Position numbers and translations under genes: made by a program | Notes under the pieces: generated by a model | What the model was told of the DNA's origin: nothing | Databases searched by the model: none | The model's input: only the letters and a program-made list of their open reading frames with translations | In this document: positions 11,189 through 21,900 of the stretch, piece by piece | How the letters are laid out: each line of letters opens with the position of its first letter | Numbering within the stretch: position 1 is the first letter of the stretch | NCBI RefSeq assembly: GCF_022965805.1 | Contig: NC_133103.1 | Location: 44,065,610 to 44,129,609, forward strand | DNA: 64,000 nt | From: Primulina eburnea | Taxonomy: Eukaryota; Streptophyta; Magnoliopsida; Lamiales; Gesneriaceae | Direction: 5' to 3'

Positions 11189-12724
11189 TCATCGAAATAA
11201 CTCTGGGAACTCTTGTCTCATGTCTGATTCAGTTTCCCAGGTGGCTTTTTCAGTGCCATGACGAGTCCATTGAACTTTTACAAGTGTAATAGTCTTCGTT
11301 CTGAGCTGTTTTTCTTTACGATCAATAATCTGAATCGGTTTTTCAATATAGCTCAACGTCTCATCCAGTTCGGCCTCATCTGGTTGAATAGCATGTGAAG
11401 CATCAGGAATATATTTCCTTAATAACGATACATGAAAGACATCATGTATTCCGGATAATGAAGGCGGTAAGACAAGTCGATAGGCACGATCTCCTATCTT
11501 CTCGGGAATCTCATAAGGCCCAATGTATTGTGGAGACAATTTCCCTTTCTTGCCAAATCTGACAACTCCTCTGAAAGGTGAAATATTCAGAAATACTCAG
11601 TCTCCTACCTCAAATACCAACGGTCTACGTCGAACAATGGCATATTTGGCATGTCTGTCTTGCGCTGCCTTCATTTTCTTTCGAATTAGCTTCACTTTTT
11701 CTGTCATATCTCTGATCATGTCAGGTCCAATTTCAGGCACTTCAGAGATATCATCCCAATAGAGAGGGGATCGACACTTCTTTCCGTACAACGCTTCGAA
11801 TGGTGCCATCTCAATACTCGTCTGATAATTGTTGTTGTACGAAAACTCACAAAGCGGCAATGCATATTGCCAATTAGTGCTAAAATCAAGCACTACTGCT
11901 CTCAGCATATCCTCCAGTGTCTGGATAGTCCGCTCTGACTGTCCGTCGGTCTGTGGATGATATGCGGTACTCAGATGTAACTTCGTACCGAGAGCCTGCT
12001 GCAAACTCTGCCAGAAGTGCGAAGTAAATAGAGGATCACGGTCTGATACAATTGACTTCGGCACTCCGTGAAATCTGACCACCTCTCTGACATAGATCTC
12101 TGCCATCTGGTCAAATCTGTATGTCATCTTGTACGGAATAAAACATGCAGATTTGGTCAGTCGATCAACCGCGACCCAAATCGCATCACAACCTTTGGAG
12201 GAACGCGGCAACTGCGTCACAAAATCCATGGAAATGTGGTCCCATTTCCATTCAGAAATAGACAAACTCTGTAATAACCCTCCTGGTTTCTTTCTTTCTG
12301 CTTTCACCTGTTGGCAATTCAGACATTTGGAAACAAATTCGGCAATGTCAGTCTTCATTTGTTTCCACCAGAACTGTCTTTTCAAATCATTATACATCTT
12401 TCTGCCACCAGGATGAATACTGAATCGACTGTTGTGCGCTTCTGACAATATTTGTCGTCTCAAATCTGAAACATTCGGCACAACCAAACGATTATTCACA
12501 TACAAGACGTTATCACGTACCTGATACTCCGATCGATGCCCTGCTCTGACCATCGATATTGATTTCTGTACACTCTGATCAACTTTCTGAGCTGCCTTAA
12601 TCCTTAAGGTCAGCTCGGGTTCCACTTGTATCGTATAAAGTCTCAACGGTTTATAATCTGTTTCAAATGATAATCCAGACAAACAGCATTCTTCTACTAA
12701 ATTTGAAACACCGATCGTCGACAA
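11189..12724 (-). pseudogene. Chromovirus integrase with C-terminal chromodomain
   Basis: The HHCC zinc-binding domain lies at about 12330-12460 (H...HPGGRKMY then CLNCQQVK). The catalytic core has the first Asp in MDFVTQLP, the second in IVSDRDPLF and the Glu in GQSERTIQTLEDML, so the DD35E triad is present. The C-terminal part carries the SPQYIGPYEI (GPY/F) module and ends in a chromodomain-like stretch (VKVQWTRHGTEKATWE), which in this family targets heterochromatin. One TGA at about 11597-11599 interrupts an otherwise continuous frame between core and GPY/F module. Confidence 0.92.
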
Positions 12725-14837
12725 GGATAACGAACATACCTTTCGACTTAGTGCATCTGCTGCTGCATTAGACTTTTCGGATAGTATTTGATTTCACAAT
12801 CAAAGTCTTTAAGCAAATCAAGACATCTTCGTTGCCTCATATTCAATTCAGATCGTGAAACAGATATTTCAAACTCTTATGATCAGAATATATCTCAAAC
12901 TTCTCCCCGTAAAGATAATGTCGTCATATCTTTAATGCAAAGACAATGGCTGCCAATTCAAGGTCATGAATTGGATAACGGGTCTCATGTGGTTTAAGCT
13001 GTCTTGAGGCATAAGCAATAACATGCCCTCGCTGCATCAGCACACATCCCAACCCTCTGTGAGAAGCGTCGCAATAAACCACAAAATCACCAGTACCAAA
13101 GGGAATAGTCAACACCGGGGCACTGGTCAACCTCTTCTTCAGCTCCAGAAAACTGGTCTCACATTCTTCAGACCAAACAAATGGAGCATTCTTTTGAGTC
13201 AGCTGAGTAATTGGTTTAGCAATACTCGAAAAATCTTTAATGAAACGACGGTAATATCCTGCTAAACCCATGAAACTGCGAATTTCGGGTACTGATGTCG
13301 GTCTTGGCCAAGAAATCACGGCTTCCACTTTACTGGGATCCACCGATATCCCATCTCCGGATATAATATGACCCAAAAATACTACATGTCTTAACCAAAA
13401 CTCACACTTTGACAGTTTAGCATATAATTTCTCAGCCCTTAAAATTTGTAACACAGTTCTTAGATGCTCAGCATGCTCACTCATATTCTTTGAATAAATC
13501 AAAATATCATCGATGAAAATAATCGCAAAATCATCGAGATAATTCTGGAAGATACAGTTCATCAATCCCATAAACACAGCTAGAGCATTCGTTAAACCAA
13601 ATGGCATGACAATAAATTCATAATGGCCATACCTGGTTCTGAATGCTGTCTTTGAGATATCAGAATCTCTGACTCTGAGCTGATGATATCCTGATCTTAA
13701 ATCAATTTTGGAATATACTGAAGAACCCTGCAACTGATCGAATAAATCATCAATACGAGGCAAAGGATATTTATTCTTTATCGTTGCCTTGTTCAGTTGC
13801 CGATAGTCGATGCAGAGTCTCATCGAACCGTCTTTCTTTCTTACAAACAATACTGGAGCACCCCAAGGAGAAACACTTGGTCTGATGTACCCTTTGGCCA
13901 GTAGGTCTTCCAGCTGATTCTTCAATTCTTTCAATTCAATTGGTGCCATTCTGTACGGAGATCTAGAGATCGGCACTGTACCTGGCATCAATTCAATGCT
14001 GAAGTCTATTTCTCTAACTGGAGGTAATCCCGGGATCTCATCTGGGAAGACGTCAGCAAACTCACGTACCACTGGCAGGTCTGCCAATGCTGGACTCGAC
14101 TTCAGTAAATCTACTGAATATACAAGGAATCCCTCTGCTCCTTTCTGTAACAATCGAGTCATAGATAATACGGATATTAAAGGAATTCTCGATCTAGAAC
14201 CCTTACCGTAAAATTTCCACTCTTCAGCCATATCTGGTCTGAATCTCACTATCTTGTGGAAACAATCAATTGTAGCTCTGTACTTGGTCAGCATATCAAT
14301 ACCGATAATACAGTCAAAATCGGACAATCCAAGTACAATGCAATCTAATTCAATCTCATGCCCGTCATACTGTAGTACACACTGTTTTACAGAATTTACT
14401 GATATCAAACATGTCCCTAAAGGCGAAGAGACAGAAACTACAATAGCTAAAGACTCTACAGGAAATGCATGACTTAATATAAATCGTTCAGAAATAAATG
14501 TATGTGAAGCACCAGTATCAATTAATATGTAAGCAGAGTAACCACATAAAGAACAGTTACCTGCCACAACGTCATCTGCTGCTTCCTGAGCCTGCTCCTC
14601 TGTCAAAGCGAATACCCTGGCCTGCTGTCTAGGAGGCTGGCTAACAGTCTGGCTACCTCCTGGCCTCTGTTGTGACTGAGCTGGCGCTAGCTGGAATGTG
14701 TGAACAGCAGCTGATCGTCTCTCAGTCTGTGCTGCTGATCCCGATGACTCGGCTCCCTGAGATCTTTGGGAACCTCTCTGTGGACACACTTTAGCAAAGT
14801 GTCCCGGCTGTTTACAGATGTTGCAACTACCAGTCAC
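12725..14837 (-). pseudogene. Chromovirus zinc knuckle, protease, RT and RNase H
   Basis: A 637-codon open stretch (14837-12924). In order: CCHC knuckle [14 protein letters not shown]; protease with [12 protein letters not shown] (Asp-Thr-Gly present); RT with the [18 protein letters not shown] and FIDDILIYS motifs; and the start of RNase H ([15 protein letters not shown]). A TGA at 12924-12926, where a Trp codon is expected, truncates RNase H. A frameshift between there and 12724 separates it from integrase. RT itself looks intact. This knuckle-protease pair is the downstream member of a tandem duplication. Confidence 0.92.
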
Positions 14838-15656
14838 TCCCTGGCATTGCTCAGTTGCATGTCTTCCTCCGCAAGTCTTGCAATAAACTCAAGTATAACT
14901 CTGGCTCTGTTTGGACCCACCGGAGCTGGAAGAACTACTGCCAGATTTCTTGAATTGCTTTCCCCTGGCTTTCAAAAATACCGATAATACAGTCAAAATC
15001 GGACAATCCAAGTACAATGCAATCTAATTCAATCTCATGCCCGTCATACTGTAGTACACACTGTTTTACAGAATTTACTTATATCAAACATGTCCCTAAA
15101 GGCGAAGAGACAGCTACAATAGCTAAAGACTCTACAGGAAATGCATGACTTAATGCAAATCGTTCAGAAATAAATGTATGTGAAGCACCATTATCAATTA
15201 ATATGTAAGCAGAGTAACCACATAAAGAACAGTTACCTGCCACAACGTCATCTGCTGCTTCCTGAGCCTGCTCCTCTGTCAAAGCGAATACCCTGGCCTG
15301 CTGTCTAGGAGGCTGGCTAACAGTCTGGCTACCTCCTGGCCTCTGTTGTGACTGAGCTGGCGCTGGCTGGAATGTGTGAACAGCAGCTGATCGTCTCTCA
15401 GTCTGTGCTGTTGATCCCGATGACTCGGCTCCCTGAGATCTTTGGGAACCTCTCTGTGGACACACTTTAGCAAAGTGTCCCGGCTGTTTACAGATGTTGC
15501 AACAACCAGTCACTCCCTGGCATTGCGCAGTTGCATGTCTTCCTCCGCAAGTCTTGCAATAAACTCAAGTATAACTCTGGCTCTGTTTGGACCCACCGGA
15601 GCTGGAAGAACTACTGCCAGATTTCTTGAATTGCTTTCCCCTGGCTTTCAAAAATT
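14299..15656 (-). repeat. Tandem duplication of zinc knuckle plus protease
   Basis: Two direct copies of about 679 bp (14299-14977 and 14978-15656) meet at a junction with aaaaat microhomology. They differ by a 3-bp deletion and scattered substitutions. The unit runs from the end of gag through the knuckle into the protease. Confidence 0.92.
15079..15513 (-). pseudogene. Duplicated knuckle-protease copy, inactive protease
   Basis: The upstream copy of the duplication. It encodes the knuckle [14 protein letters not shown] and protease up to the LGTCLI segment. The active-site triplet reads Asp-Asn-Gly (LIDNGASH) rather than Asp-Thr-Gly, which should abolish activity. The frame ends near the duplication junction, so in this element it separates gag from the rest of pol. 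Confidence 0.88.
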
Positions 15657-16344
15657 CCTTCCTCCCTCCACTGCTGCTGCCACCCTCAAATCTGGGAGGT
15701 GGTTGCTGTGGTCTCGGTGCTGGAGGCACAAATGAAGCCCCTTTCTGTCTCATCAGACCGGCTTCTGCTCCCTTAGCTCTGTTTAGGGCGTCAGTAAAAT
15801 TATTCGGTCGCCCTGTGTTCACCAATGTGAAAATATCGGGGTTCAGGCCATTGATGAACTGGTCAACAGTAGCTTCCTCGCTGTCAGCCACATGTGGAGC
15901 AAATTTCAGCAAGGAGGAGAACTTTGACACGTACTCTTCTATGTTCATCTGTCCCTGCTTTAAATTGGCAAACTCCGCCCCCTTGTCGTTTCGGTACGAC
16001 ACTGGAAAGAAACGTTGGTAGAATTCAGTTCTAAATATATCCTAGGTAATACTCGTACCTCTATGCTCTCAGGCTCTTTTTCTCGTAATCCACCAGTCCT
16101 TTGCAACATCGTGTAACTGGTGTCCAATTAATTTCACTCTCCTCTCATCTGTATACTCCAAGGATTCGAACAACATTTCTATATCATCAAGCCAACTCTC
16201 GCACTCCACAGCGTTCTCCGTTCCTTTCAAGGTTGGCGGATCAAATGACTGAAATCGTTTCAGTAACATTTCCATTGGAGTCGGGGTGACATCCATTGGA
16301 GGATTTGATGTATTTCCCTGTTCTGGTACTCGTCTCAGAGGCAT
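15565..16344 (-). pseudogene. Chromovirus gag (capsid region)
   Basis: The start codon at 16344 opens a frame with a Retrotrans_gag-type core (FDPPTLKGTENAVECESWL, then the LIGHQLHDVAKDWW segment). Stops near 16036-16068 interrupt the frame, which resumes at 16002 (NLKQGQMNIEEYVSKF) and runs into a Pro/Gly/Ser-rich tail before the first knuckle. It lies about 225 bases inside the 5' LTR, the expected leader spacing. No gene is seen in the leader between 16345 and 16569. Confidence 0.88.
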
Positions 16345-16569
16345 ATCTGATAATCAAATAGATTAGTAACAAATATCACAATTCTGTTTCAATCCTCCTC
16401 TGACCATCTTACTGCTGATCCAATCTCAATAAAACATATTACTATATCAAATCAGATAAAGAAGTAACATGTATTAAAGCAGTAAGACATGCTAGCATCC
16501 AAAAGCAGGAAAGAAAACATATTCTACCCCACTCACTCGCCTCTTCTATCTCAATCTAAAGGATCTATC

Positions 16570-16581
16570 GCTCTGATACCA
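16570..16581 (-). other. Primer-binding site of chromovirus
   Basis: Plus strand gctctgatacca, complementary in element sense to the 3' end of initiator tRNA-Met, five bases from the 5' LTR. Confidence 0.93.
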
Positions 16582-16586
16582 CCTGT

Positions 16587-17688
16587 TGTGGGGACCCGAA
16601 CGCTAATCATTTCTTAATCGTCATTGGGACAAATTTAATCAATTGAATAAACAGGGTCTATTTTTTTTTTTAAAATGCGGAAGGTAATGGAATCACTCTA
16701 TTATACAAACCAGCATAATAATACAATCCTGTATACATGCATTTAGTTTCAAAACTAGGGTTCAACCACTACAATCAAGTAATGAAACCTATCTCTATAC
16801 AAGTTCGGAATCACCACTCTAACTCGATCTTTCTTCACCTCTGTGACCCTGAACCTGTCCCACCTGTTGTCATGCACACATACAAACAAGACAACAGCCG
16901 GATAACTCCGGTGAGATATAAATATCCCAGTATAAACATTGTATCAATGCAATCATATAAAACATATATAAAAGCATAAACAATCATTAAAACATGTATC
17001 CAATCTGACCACATGAACAAATATGAATCTGTATTTAAGTCAATGACTTATTATCTTATCTCAACTTACTTCTAACCTAGGGATTCCGATCTAATTTAGA
17101 CTTTGGTATGCTGTATCGAATGTCTACAATAGACGTCGATCTACATCTAAGCTCATCGATACACCGTAAGTCTAGAGTCTTCGCGGTTCTGACAAAGACT
17201 CGGCAGTTCTGCCCTAGCTAGGCCGATCTGTCCTAGACTCAAACTATGACTCTGCTCTAAGTCAATAGATTAACATATCAATCTGATAATCTGCAAATAT
17301 CAATGCAATAAAATAAAGTATGTGATTTTGGGAAGCTCAAGTCAAACCTAACTCGAGTTGTGCAATCCCGAATCAACATTTACTTTTACCTTTCTTGATG
17401 TCGCTCTGATACAATCGAAGTCTTGACTCAAAGTCTGTCACTGTTCAATCTGGCAATGACAATATCAATATACTGTATCAATATTCTAATTAAATCACGA
17501 CACCTCTGTTTTATCAAATTGTGACAGTACAACAGTACAATCTTGCGATACTGGTAATACCATATCAGTCTATACCAATTCCATTAACTTATAATCAACC
17601 ACCGTACAAATCTGACATCACATCTCAATCAATTCAACTCTTAAATTCATAACAATTCTATATGATATCCGTTTCTTAATCTGATATA

Positions 17689-17742
<54 letters not shown>

Positions 17743-18138
17743 CGTAACATGCAATAAGCCACCCGTCAATTTTTCCTTTTGCATGTCTCGCGCATATGCG
17801 CGACATTACTGGCGCATATGCGCGAGACCTACTGGTCTCGGCCTTGGCAGCTCACACATATGCGCGACATTACTGGCGCATATGCACGATGGCTTCTGGA
17901 CCTCACTTGTATAGGCTCGCGCAAATGCGCGACAAATTCCGCGCAGATGCGTGAGGTCTTCTGCCTGTTTGGCGCAGGTGCGCGCATTCGGTCGCGCAAG
18001 TGCGCCGATGCTACTGTCCTCGCACATATATATCTTTATATCGAATTCAAACCGTGTCCCGATTAATCCTCTTATAATCATGTCAAATTATACATCAATA
18101 ATTACAGATTATTAGGATCAAATTCTCGGGCATTACAT
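16587..18138 (-). repeat. 5' LTR of chromovirus
   Basis: 1552 bp with the same ends as the left LTR (TGTGGGGACC / GGCATTACA on the plus strand). It keeps the segment missing from the left LTR: a TA microsatellite at about 17684-17738 and extra copies of a palindromic GC repeat. Confidence 0.95.
17788..18010. repeat. Eight spaced GCGCATATGCGC-type palindromes in LTR
   Basis: Near-palindromic units of the form GCGCATATGCGC recur at about 17789, 17810, 17851, 17874, 17916, 17940, 17971 and 17992, with varied centres (CATATG, CAAATG, CAGATG, CAGGTG). They are rich in CpG although the LTR is AT-rich. The position is 130-350 bp from the outer end, in the U3 part in element sense. Confidence 0.88.
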
Positions 18139-18169
18139 AAGTGAAACTACTGTTATTATTTTCTAGTCT

Positions 18170-18177
18170 ATTTAAAG
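18170..18177 (+). promoter_or_regulatory. TATA-like box of pararetrovirus promoter
   Basis: TATTTAAA followed by a GGAGTGGATTCC stretch and a CT-rich presumed start region, in the expected place between the last viral ORF and the leader. It points toward the host gene whose start codon is at 18894. Activity is not shown. Confidence 0.5.
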
Positions 18178-18303
18178 GAGTGGATTCCCTTTGTGATCCA
18201 CACACCGAAAATATTATTTTCTCTTGCTTAATACAAAGTCTAATATTTCGAAGAATTCTCTCTAGCTGTCTATTCTCATATCTCTACAAAATCATATAAG
18301 TAT

Positions 18304-18465
18304 ATGTCTTATGATTATATTTATGATCTTCCTTTTGATTATATCATGCAATCTGCAAATTATCTTTTAATTTTAAAAAAGAAAATTAAATTAATAAAAA
18401 ATCAAATCGAGAGTTTTGAAAATCGATTAAAAAATCCAGAGATAAATCTTATTTATAAACAGTAG
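18304..18465 (+). CDS. Small ORF at the start of the viral unit, function unknown
   Basis: A 53-codon ORF, Tyr- and Asp-rich at its N-terminus (MSYDYIYDLPFDYIM) followed by a Lys-rich heptad-like stretch that could form a short coiled coil. It lies about 130 bases downstream of the viral TATA-like box and may be the truncated start of the first viral gene or a leader uORF. Sequence after its stop remains AT-rich with more stops. Not recognised as a known family. Confidence 0.35.
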   Translation: MSYDYIYDLPFDYIMQSANYLLILKKKIKLIKNQIESFENRLKNPEINLIYKQ

Positions 18466-18650
18466 TTTGTTTATCCACATTTAGAGATATCTAAAATAAC
18501 CTTAAAAGCATACGAGAAACAAAGTTCACAACTTATTGCTTAAAACTAAAGATTTAAAGATCAATTTTTATTTTAAACCTTTTGATTGATTGTAAAAGCC
18601 TTACAGGCGGTTGTAGTAGTGGTAAATCAATGACACTTCACTAACTTGTG

Positions 18651-18658
18651 CACGTTAG

Positions 18659-18712
<54 letters not shown>

Positions 18713-18720
18713 CACGTTAG

Positions 18721-18770
<50 letters not shown>

Positions 18771-18778
18771 CACGTTAG

Positions 18779-18830
<52 letters not shown>
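18651..18830. repeat. Compound TG/TA minisatellite upstream of ODR4-like gene
   Basis: Three units start with cacgttaggtgtgtg (18651, 18713, 18771), each followed by a long TA run; the first two end in taaataa. Unit lengths are 62, 58 and about 60 bp. The array ends about 64 bases before the host start codon, so it falls in the promoter or 5' UTR. Confidence 0.95.
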
Positions 18831-18831
<1 letters not shown>

Positions 18832-18893
18832 GATACAAGACGAGGCGACGCATTAAACAAACCCCCAAAGATCTCGCAGACAACCGATAAATC

Positions 18894-18974
18894 ATGGTCA
18901 GAGCGGTGGTTGGAGATGAGCAGCAGCTAAAATTGGCAGAGAACCGCCTCACTGGCTCTGGCCTCCCATCGCAG
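18894..18974 (+). CDS. ODR4: ODR4-like exon 1
   Basis: 27 codons from the start ATG; ends on a codon boundary at CAG|gttggt. The intron that follows is 96 bp. Confidence 0.9.
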
Positions 18975-21900
18975 GTTGGTGATATTCGAAATGTTCACTG
19001 CTTGGCATTGGATTTGTTGGTTTTTTTTACAGATGTTTAATTTTGAATTTTGGTTCTTGGGTTTGTGCAGGTAGGGCTTGTCATCGGGAAGCTGAGTCCA
19101 AAGTTGGATAAAGGATTCGTGTATGATTTGGTACCGACGCCACCAAACGATACCGGGGATCCGCCGTGTTCGGTCATCGGCGGCGCTGGGGAAAATGACA
19201 GAAATAAAAAGAAGAATTCATTCAAATCTAAATCTCAAGCTGAGGCTTCAGCGCTCTTTATTGATATCGACTGGGTCTCCGAGCACGCCCGCCAGGTTAT
19301 ATACCAGTTTTCAGCTCACGTTTTTGTCTTTTTACTTCTGCTACTTGATTATCTACTCATGTTTTGATTATTTTTTATGCCGTTGATTTGATTGTTTAGC
19401 CGATTCAATTGGATTCATATGATGTTATCATCTGGCCGACTGAACAAAAAAACAACGCAAAAAATAAAAAGAATTTGGAAGTGAATAACTTTTAGTGTCT
19501 GGGTAGTCACCTCAAAAATTGCCACAGCAGCCAACCACGTGCAATCATCCAATTACTAATTGAATCTGGCTCACTCGTTGCATTCTTGATCAATTAGAAC
19601 TCTCCACGAGTTAAAGTGGGTCAAGTGCGATTACATTTTAACAAAGAATGTGACAACAGTTCTTCTACTGCATAATGTTCATCTTCTCCTCTTCCTTCAA
19701 TCCACTCTTAACTAGCCTTTTTAGGAATTATCTAGGCATAATAAAATCGTTTCTTTGATCTATTCCTTAACATTTATCATGATTCCTTTTTAACTTATAC
19801 AGGATTGCCATTCTTAAACATTTCCATAATTTTGACCTTAGCTCTAGCCTTTGTTAAAGGTTGTAGTAGATTTTAATGATGTCCTCTCTTGATTTTGCCT
19901 TCTAGGTCTCAAGGATGCTATTGGGTGGCATGAAAGTTGTTGGTATCTACATTTGGGTCAATGAAATCTCATTCAAGAATTCAATAACAACGCTATGCCA
20001 GGTTTTGTTACATTTGTACTCATACTTATATTTTCTCCATTTTGTGCTAGTTTTTAATGCTTCGGAGTGTCTAGTTCTAGCTGCTGCCTCAGGCTTATTT
20101 TATTAGTAGTTCTGAATACATAGTGACGAATAATGTATCTAACCCTTCCTCCTTCTCAGTGTATGTGCATGCGGCATGCATCTTGTTTGTTTGATTATGT
20201 GCATTTTGCTGAGATTGTTTACCATGAGCCACCATCTGTATTAGATTACATGGCACATTTCTTCTTGGCAAAAACTCATGTGAAGATCAATGATTGATAC
20301 TTAGCACCACAATTTTAAATCTGTAATCTACATAATATACGCTTCTTCTTCCACATTTGCTAACTACACTCGCAGTTACAAAAGTGTTTTGTGTGCGGAC
20401 TCTTTTTTTTTTCCTTCAATAGTCTAATTCTCTATTACCGGCTTTCAATGAGCAGCTCTTGAGAAGCGATATTCTTTCTGCATTGTGGGTGCTGACAACG
20501 TCTACTATATAAGCTGTCATGGAAACTGAAACGTCTACTACTCGTTTTTCTTTAAAATATACTAGAATTTTTTTTTCCAAACCCTTGAGGCTTCGGCCGA
20601 AATTTATATATATATATATATATATATATACTTTTGCACCATTTAAAATACTTAACCAACTATTTTACTCAAAATCCAATACGCAGTGCAAAATGTAAAA
20701 TCGTCAAACCAAAACCTAAAGCTAGTATATTTCAAAAATAGCATAAACTCTTAAATCTTCTCAAAAATCACTCAAAAGCATGAAAGTCATAAAATCTTTA
20801 AAGTACTGTAAAATCATAATAGTGCGGAAAACTAGCGATGGTCCTCGGGTTATATGTACCATCAGTCCAACAAGTTCAACCATCAAGTCCTCCAATATGA
20901 TCATAAACATCCTCATCTGCATCATTCACACCTAGCGAGTTTAATGACTCAGCAAACCTTAACCGTGATAACAAGTAATACGTATACATCCATATGCAAA
21001 AGTGAAAATTACTTTTAATAAAATAGCTTACTATGCATAAATTTTAAATCATTTTCTTTCATCATATACCTTTCCTTTTATCATATACATATACGTTTCC
21101 TTTTTATTGAATCCAGATTATTAATTGTGATTGTCATATCAGCTGTTGGTCGATTGATCAATCTTACATATTACTATGGTACCGGGCGGCGGGGACATCA
21201 GCGACACTCACCGGTCAACTAAGTCTTAGCCTTACATGTCATCATATCGTTTCGTATTCGTATTAGTCACAATCAAATCACCTCCTTCAAACATTTTATC
21301 ATATCCATCACTTGTAAATATTCATGCATATAACATCTTTTTGAAACCTAGCATGCAACTTATTCTTTAACATTTTTCCATCATAAAATTCCATAATTTT
21401 TCAAAATAAATATTTTTACATTCATTACAACATTCAGGACACTGCCAGGACGTGTAACATTTTTCATGTGTAAAATGACCGTTTTGGCCTTGAAACCCTA
21501 ACTTTCCCAATTTACCCTTGGACCTTAAAACAAAGACCCAATCCATCCAAACTTACCATAACACCTTAAAATACACCCATAAACATTTCTTAGACGTAAA
21601 CTTAAGCCCTCGACTAAATTCGTCATTCGTTTTAAAACTTGAACCAAAGTATTGGTTTTAACCCGAATCGACTCGAAACTTAACCAAAGTTTAACCATAG
21701 CTTACTAACACCTAACCATGCACTTTAGAACCTATATCAAGCCATTTAAAACCCATAGAAAAGCCTAGAAACCTACTGAAAATTTCTGCCCTATTTCGAA
21801 AACCCTAACCCTAGCCAACTTCAAGTCCTTCGAGCCTAGCCCTTAAACAACATGTCCAGACCCTATGCAACCAACCTAGGACCTAGACTGAACCCTTAGG

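Larger units (their letters stand above)
9741..18138 (-). mobile_element. Full-length Ty3/gypsy chromovirus (Tekay/Del-like)
   Basis: An 8398-bp element with two LTRs, PBS, PPT and a perfect TSD taagt (9736-9740 and 18139-18143). Domain order on the minus strand is gag, zinc knuckle, protease, RT, RNase H, integrase, chromodomain. This order, with a C-terminal chromodomain, marks a chromovirus; the Tekay/Del assignment is inferred from overall protein similarity. Several stops make it defective. It inserted into the pararetrovirus intergenic region. The two LTRs differ in length mainly through one deletion in the left LTR. Confidence 0.95.
18139..18650 (+). mobile_element. Endogenous pararetrovirus, right part (promoter and leader)
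   Basis: Continues the viral sequence after the TSD taagt (18139-18143). It holds a TATA-like box, a presumed transcript leader with CT-rich stretches, a small ORF and AT-rich sequence of the same composition as the left part. Because the chromovirus TSD joins this segment to 9740, both belong to one viral integrant. Where virus ends and host DNA starts (about 18600-18650) cannot be fixed by eye. Confidence 0.7.

Noticed and set aside
15587..16021. 144-codon plus-strand ORF
   Set aside because: Antisense to the chromovirus gag; no independent support.
17788..18010. Regularly spaced repeats resembling a CRISPR-like array
   Set aside because: Units are short palindromes with irregular spacing inside a plant LTR; no cas genes and not a prokaryotic genome.
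18641..18952. Open frames in both strands over the TA/TG repeats
   Set aside because: They encode only Tyr/Ile and Thr/His repeats from the microsatellite; no coding signal.
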